From positions 77,032-141,031 of the forward strand of contig JAKUCV010006662.1 in NCBI GenBank assembly GCA_028386065.3: a DNA stretch of 64,000 nucleotides, in the 5' to 3' direction. Below the pieces are notes generated by a model. It saw nothing but the letters and a program-made list of their open reading frames with translations. It had not been told where the DNA came from and did no database searches. Shown here piece after piece: positions 58,771 to 64,000 of the stretch (its first letter is position 1; every line of letters begins with the position of its first letter). Made by a program: the position numbers and the translations under genes. Source of the stretch: Turnera subulata. Taxonomy: Eukaryota; Streptophyta; Magnoliopsida; Malpighiales; Passifloraceae.

Positions 58771-61700
58771 CTAGGAGATAGAGTGTCTCCTGTGCCTTGA
58801 GGATGACCCGGAGGATTTTGTATCCCCAGGAGCCATTGAAGTTGGACTTTGAGAACTTCCAGATGTTTCTGAGCTTCTGTTCCCTGCACCCCCTCTACCC
58901 ACAATCCACAGCTTGTCGAAGATCCTTCTCGATCGAGATGGCAGGAGCTGCATGCCACTCCTGCTGCTTTTGCTGTTCTTCAGCAGTTTTCCATTCTTCC
59001 TCCGGGAGTCTTCATCTCTTACTTTCTGGCTTCCCTGTTTCTTAAGGGATTTGCCATCATCTGCTACTGCAGCCTTGTCATATTCTTCATCCGTGTATGT
59101 TGTGGAATTTGAAGTGTCACGGGCACTATTGCTGAGTGCTTGAACACCAGCAGCTGCTCTCACCTGCTCAAAAAAGAGAACTTGGACTACAACCCGAAGT
59201 GGAAGCCTGTCATTCTGTGCAGCATGCATCGAAGCATCCAACGTCAGTTTTTTGACATCCATCAACCCACATATCTTCTTCCTCTCGGCCTTTGTCAAAC
59301 TGGAGTGCTCCTGAAACATTAATAACCAATCAGTGCACATAAATTTACGATTTGCATATGCAGATTCAATCTTCCAGCTTGCGTTCAATAGAACAGGTTG
59401 TCACATATATACACCGTATGATGAGAACGTAAAAGGAGAAGCAAATTTCCTACAAGGAAAATAAACAGCAGAAAACGCAAATGTAAAAATATTGCTAAAG
59501 GCAATGCTCCAGCCATTTGTCAATTGACAAGCTTGTTAGTAGTTTTGTTGACAGACCATCAAACCAATTCATAATATGCGCCAGTTGCAACATTAGGCAG
59601 CCAATAGCTTAAGCAGGTGGCTTAGCAAGCTGAAGGTCGAATATCTGAGCATGAATCACAAGCATTAGAAAGCCTAGCCTATTGAGGATTAGCAAGCACC
59701 ATGGAATTGTTGAAGCCCTGAGGATGTGGGCTAGCAGAGATGCACAAGCACTTCAGGGCCACAAATTTACACAAGCAAATATCCTAAGAATAATGAAAAT
59801 GAAACTGGTATTAGGGAACAAAAACCTTACCTTCAAGAAGATATCAATGGCATTATACAGTCCATCATGAGTTGGCCGTGCTGAGTCAGGTATAGACTGT
59901 GCCAAGTCAACGAAACAGGCAAGGCCAAGATTTGGGTCGTGAGCAATTGCTGCAAGATATCCATCAATCAATTTCCCAACATTCACTGACAATCCATGCC
60001 CAGGCCCCAAAACAAAATCATCATTCTCCTCACTTAATTGCTTATTGTACTTTTCATGCATGACATAGCGATTCACAATGCCATGTATCAATTCCACATC
60101 ATACAACATGGTTTGAGGAGACTGTGATGGTATTAGTAAATCCTTAACACAAGCCTGGTGCAGCTTTAAGCTGATCCTCTCCACCAAATCTTCCCTTTGT
60201 GTATCATCCAATCCAACCAAAACAGCAACTTTCAACAACTTTAGCAAGAAACTGCAAGAACAACCAACAGCTTTATCTGATGGCAACAAACAAATAAGTG
60301 TTTCTATTAGATACTTGTATCTCCAAGTGCGAGCATCAGAAACTAAGTCGTTAAATGAATCAGGTAGCCATCTGATGGCATATGTTTTCAGAGCCTCCCC
60401 AATAACCTTGGCATCCATTCTTCCCTTAGATTTCACAGCAATCATGACTCTCTTGTAGAGATCAATATCCAGCTCACAAATATCTTCCACCCACCAATCC
60501 CTTGGAACAGATTCATTTTTCTCTCGTAATTTCATCCCTTCCTCAACTATCATATCTTGCATTGATATCTTTCGGTTATATGTGTAGGACCAAGTAATGT
60601 TAGAAGGATCCACAGAGGTTTTAGATGCTATGGAATCCACGCATTTCCCCACAATCTTCAGATCTTCAGACCACGGCTGAAGAGACTTGGTGGTTTGAAG
60701 AACAATAATAGAATCTTTCCAGCTGCGAAAGATACTGGAGTTCAGGAACACCTCTATTTTAAAAATAAGGTTCCCTCGATCAACATCCTCTGTCATCTCA
60801 AGATACTCAGCTGCACAACGAGCTGCCACAACATTATAAGCATTGAGAGTGACAGTCATTCCATAGCAGAATTTTGCACAAATTTCAAAAGCTTTCGGCC
60901 CTCCAGGAAAATCAACCATATCGATTTCATCAGGATTATCATCACCACTTTTTGACACTAGCTTTTGCAAGCGGTAGCTCTTTGATAACAGGGGGAACTG
61001 AAAAGGCAATGAAAGCAACAGATATCAACCACAAATGTAGAAGTGCGAAAAGAAAGCTATTACAGCTCTTAGTTGGCCAATCACTGAATGATGTTCATCG
61101 AACGACTTGCTAAGAGGAATAAGAGTACTAAACTGCCAAAATGTATTCAACTCTCTACAATGGCATCATCAGACTAAGAATGGAAAGACTGCAGAATAAC
61201 CAGATTGATTTCGGAGAACTTAATCAGACCCACAATCCAGTTTAATATGAGAAGTAGTGTCCAATACGACCAAGAAATTTTTCTTAAAAAAAATTCTCTC
61301 TCAAGTGTAAAAAGTATTTGAGATAAATAGTCCAAATCCTAAACCCAATAGAACCTCTATTCTGGTTAGGGAGTCTAAAAACCCAACTTATTCAACTGCA
61401 TTACGATTTGCAGATTAGCAAAACCCTGTCTAAATGCAGCCAAAATATTCTAACATGGCTTAATTTTTACACATGCCTCAATGGTTTGATGCACTCAACC
61501 CTAGTTATAGCCTACAAAGATTTTTTTCGTTCAGCATGACGATTACTGTTGGAGTGTTTTTAAATAGCAAACCGCTTCCTATCGAAGAAACTTAAATAGT
61601 TACTGCCACCTTGCAAGCTCTGGAAAATTTCATAGGTGCTAACTAATACAGTAAAGGACTAGATACAATCAGAAACCACCAACATTAACCATTTATACCT

Positions 61701-63597
61701 TGTGGAGGTTAAACTTGACTTCCCCAACATTTATGGTGACATCTGTTGCCAGTTCAGATGAGACATACCTGCATGATAAGCAAATATATCATCTGCTAAG
61801 CTCACAGAAGGGAGACAACTGAAAATCTTACCATGTGCAGTCCAGCAACATAAGCAAAGACAGAATAGTAAGAAACCAACGCATAAAAACAAGAAAATGA
61901 ATGACAAAGTACTATTAGGTCTCCTTAACTATCTGATGGCACTTGTAGCGAGCCATCAAGTAAAGACTTTGGTTCCGATCAAGTAAAAAAGGTAAAAGAC
62001 TAAATTTTTTTACGTTCTTGTGCAATGTAGAGCTCCTAAATTGATAAAAGCTATATCTTCAACAAAAAGAGCTCCTAACTTTGACTACTTGATCAACAAT
62101 CTTGCGGATACTATTTCATAATCAAAGCAGTATACTGCACAAATCAGTCGTCCATAAAATGCAAAACTAATCAACAATCTTAACCAGATCAAAAGATCAT
62201 CTCATTATCAACGACATTTAATGCAAACTAACCAATTAGGACACTGTTCTCAAAAAAGAAAGGAATTAAATAAGGCATTTGATGCAGTAACTCATAGAGG
62301 TTAAACAACAGGTAGCAGATTCCTCAATATGCCTTTTTTCATCAATTCTGGACCACAAAATCAAACAAGATCAATCTGCAAATAACTAATTCTCTCCACT
62401 GACTTATTCGGCAAAACATTCAAACATCATAATCATAGATTTTCTAGTATAAGAGTCACGTCATCACACTTTTGGGGAACAATTTTTTTGTATCATCTAG
62501 CAAACTATCCTATTCCGCTCTATTCCTCAAATTCTTCCTGCTAATTGGCAAGAAGGCCAATATCATGGTTGTTGGTGTAACAATTCATTCTTAGTAACCT
62601 TGGCCATCATCAGCCAGTCCATCCTTGCAATGCATTCCCATTATGCAACTAAATGCATTGTGCACGTGAAAGCAATATCATCCATCCACCGAAAGACTAG
62701 AAAAGGCACCTATTTCTTTTACTGTCAGCAGCTTCACACACGATGTGATGGCATAAATCGACGGAAATGACATTTTCGAATCCAGAAAAGGAAGCAAACT
62801 ACCATGGTCCCTAACCAAAGTTAGTTTAAAGATAGAGCAAGTGGGAAAGATGCCATAGTTTACATGGGAAATTGCCAGCACAGTTGATGATTAAAGTCCT
62901 TGTATACCCTAGGTTTGCAAGACTTTAGCAAATTTTGGACCACCATCTCATGAATAAAGGACAATTCATCCGCAGGACCACCCCCAAAATGCACCCTACC
63001 CTTTTCTTCGCACAGCTCAAGTATTAGAGTACTAGCAGTAATGATAGCAACAACTGGAGGTAGAAGTTGACACCCATAAACATTTTTCTTTTCAAGTTAA
63101 AAAAAAAAATAGCAGTAAATTCAAAGTAAATCTTCCTTGGGATTTCCTACAGTAGTAAAAAATTTTATGGAGAAACCATAGTGTCTTCCTCCAAGTTTTA
63201 GACGCATTAAACGTCACAGGCTCACAGGCTAACTGTTTAGCTCAGACAAATTACTCTAAATTCATGGGAAAAATAACATAATTTCTTTGCAAAACTCATG
63301 TAGCATAATACAAGTGAATCTTAATAGCGACACAAGTAAAAAATACAATTTTTTTTAGAAAAGAAAGAAGTAGATCAGAACAAGGATCAGAAGTAGAACT
63401 AGTGCAGAGGAAAAAGAAAGAAGAAGCTCAGCAAAAACAAAACAAAATGAGTCAAGAGCAACGTTCTAAAGCAACAGATAGCTTGAACACAAAAATCATA
63501 GCAACCGAAAGAAAGAATGCAAGACCAACGCTTACCTTACAGATTTGCCATCAGCTTGAAACGTATCAGGCTTCGACCCCAACTTCATAAACTTCAT
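58771..63597 (-). CDS. NPH3/RPT2-family BTB protein, NPY-like, 612 aa
   Basis: Four exons, high to low: 63597-63536, 61768-61699, 60997-59831, 59310-58771; in phase, 1839 bases. These plant-specific proteins are thought to serve as substrate adaptors for CUL3 ubiquitin ligases at the plasma membrane in phototropism and auxin-driven organ formation. Seen: BTB/POZ domain (about 25-115: SELATDVTINVGEVKF, DFPGGPKAFEICAKFCYG, LNAYNVVAARCAAEYLEMTE) split by introns 1 and 2, NPH3 domain (about 212-485: WWVEDICELDIDLYKRVM to LPLRVVVQVLFFEQ), then a Ser/Arg/Lys-rich tail. AYNVVAARCAAEYL and the helical block TKAERKKI favour the NPY branch. The protein ends RRHSIS, putting Ser third from the end in an RxS context, as in the 14-3-3 site of NPH3. 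Confidence 0.92.
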
Positions 63598-64000
63598 TTT
63601 TACACCTAAATTACTCCTAAACGGACCAGAACACCACAACAAGACCTGCACTACTTAACAACCGCTACCCATAACAACCTTTTCCCCTCTCCGAAATGTC
63701 AAAGGTAGAAGCTTTCTCTCTCTCTCTATGAACCAGCCAGAGCAGAAAAGGCGCGTTCTTTGGAATCTCTCTCTACAGCTCTCTTTCTTTCCCTAGAACT
63801 CGCTAGCAGAAGACCATACCGTGAAATACATTGGACTGAGACAAACCTCTCTCTTTCCTCTGCCCAACGTAATTTGGTTCTGGAGCCTAAAGCCCAACAA
63901 GGGTAGGTAAGGTGTGGAATTATTCTTGTGTCAAACAGAGCGAGGGACTATGGGTCGTTGGGTTTTCAGTACCTTTCGATTAGGAGTGGAGAGTGAGTGT
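63598..64000. promoter_or_regulatory. 5' leader and promoter of the NPH3-family gene
   Basis: A (CT)n run lies at about 63715-63728, with CTCTCT-rich DNA up to 63860, typical of a plant leader. No coding region is seen up to the window end. Confidence 0.5.

Overview
This is nuclear DNA of a flowering plant, almost certainly a eudicot. Coding regions are cut by GT-AG introns, plant-specific genes are present (Pol IV/V second subunit, WRKY, NPH3/RPT2-like), and about 27 kb consists of LTR retrotransposons. I cannot name the species.

Layout. Bases 1-9261 hold most of a decayed Ty3/gypsy chromovirus on the plus strand: a cut-off 5' LTR, a pol frame with six in-frame stops, and a 3 kb 3' LTR. Its gag region is missing and a 5S-rRNA-like (Cassandra-type) block lies there instead. 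Bases 9262-21062 are a nest of minus-strand LTRs of a second family. They include one solo LTR with a perfect 5-bp target duplication inside another, plus a 430-bp foldback element. From 21.1 to 39.4 kb lie two tandem copies of the gene for the shared second-largest subunit of RNA polymerases IV and V (NRPD2/NRPE2). The first copy is broken and carries a coding-intact Ty1/copia element in intron 1. The second copy is intact: seven exons join in phase to 1187 residues. At 40.5-43.8 kb is a WRKY gene enlarged by an internal tandem duplication. Its eight exons join in phase to a 659-residue protein with three WRKY domains. From 44.0 to 63.6 kb five genes follow on the minus strand: a mitochondrial DIM1/KsgA-type rRNA dimethylase, a mitochondrial 3-hydroxyisobutyryl-CoA hydrolase-like protein, DEAD-box helicase RH10, a PLD3/PLD4-like HKD protein with a frame problem, and an NPH3/RPT2-family BTB protein close to NPY.

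Functional themes. Pol IV and Pol V drive RNA-directed DNA methylation of transposons, and here one copy of their subunit gene has itself been invaded by a copia element. The rRNA dimethylase, the hydrolase-like protein and RH10 all have links to ribosome assembly or mitochondrial translation, but I see no sign of an operon-like unit; this looks like ordinary plant gene order.

The observations most worth following are the three-domain WRKY gene, a copia element that has a 13-nt self-complement where a tRNA primer site should be, arrays of small hairpins with compensatory base changes in both LTR families, and a single-N assembly join that duplicates an exon. All gene models were built by hand from splice signals, reading phase and family knowledge, with no transcript or database support.
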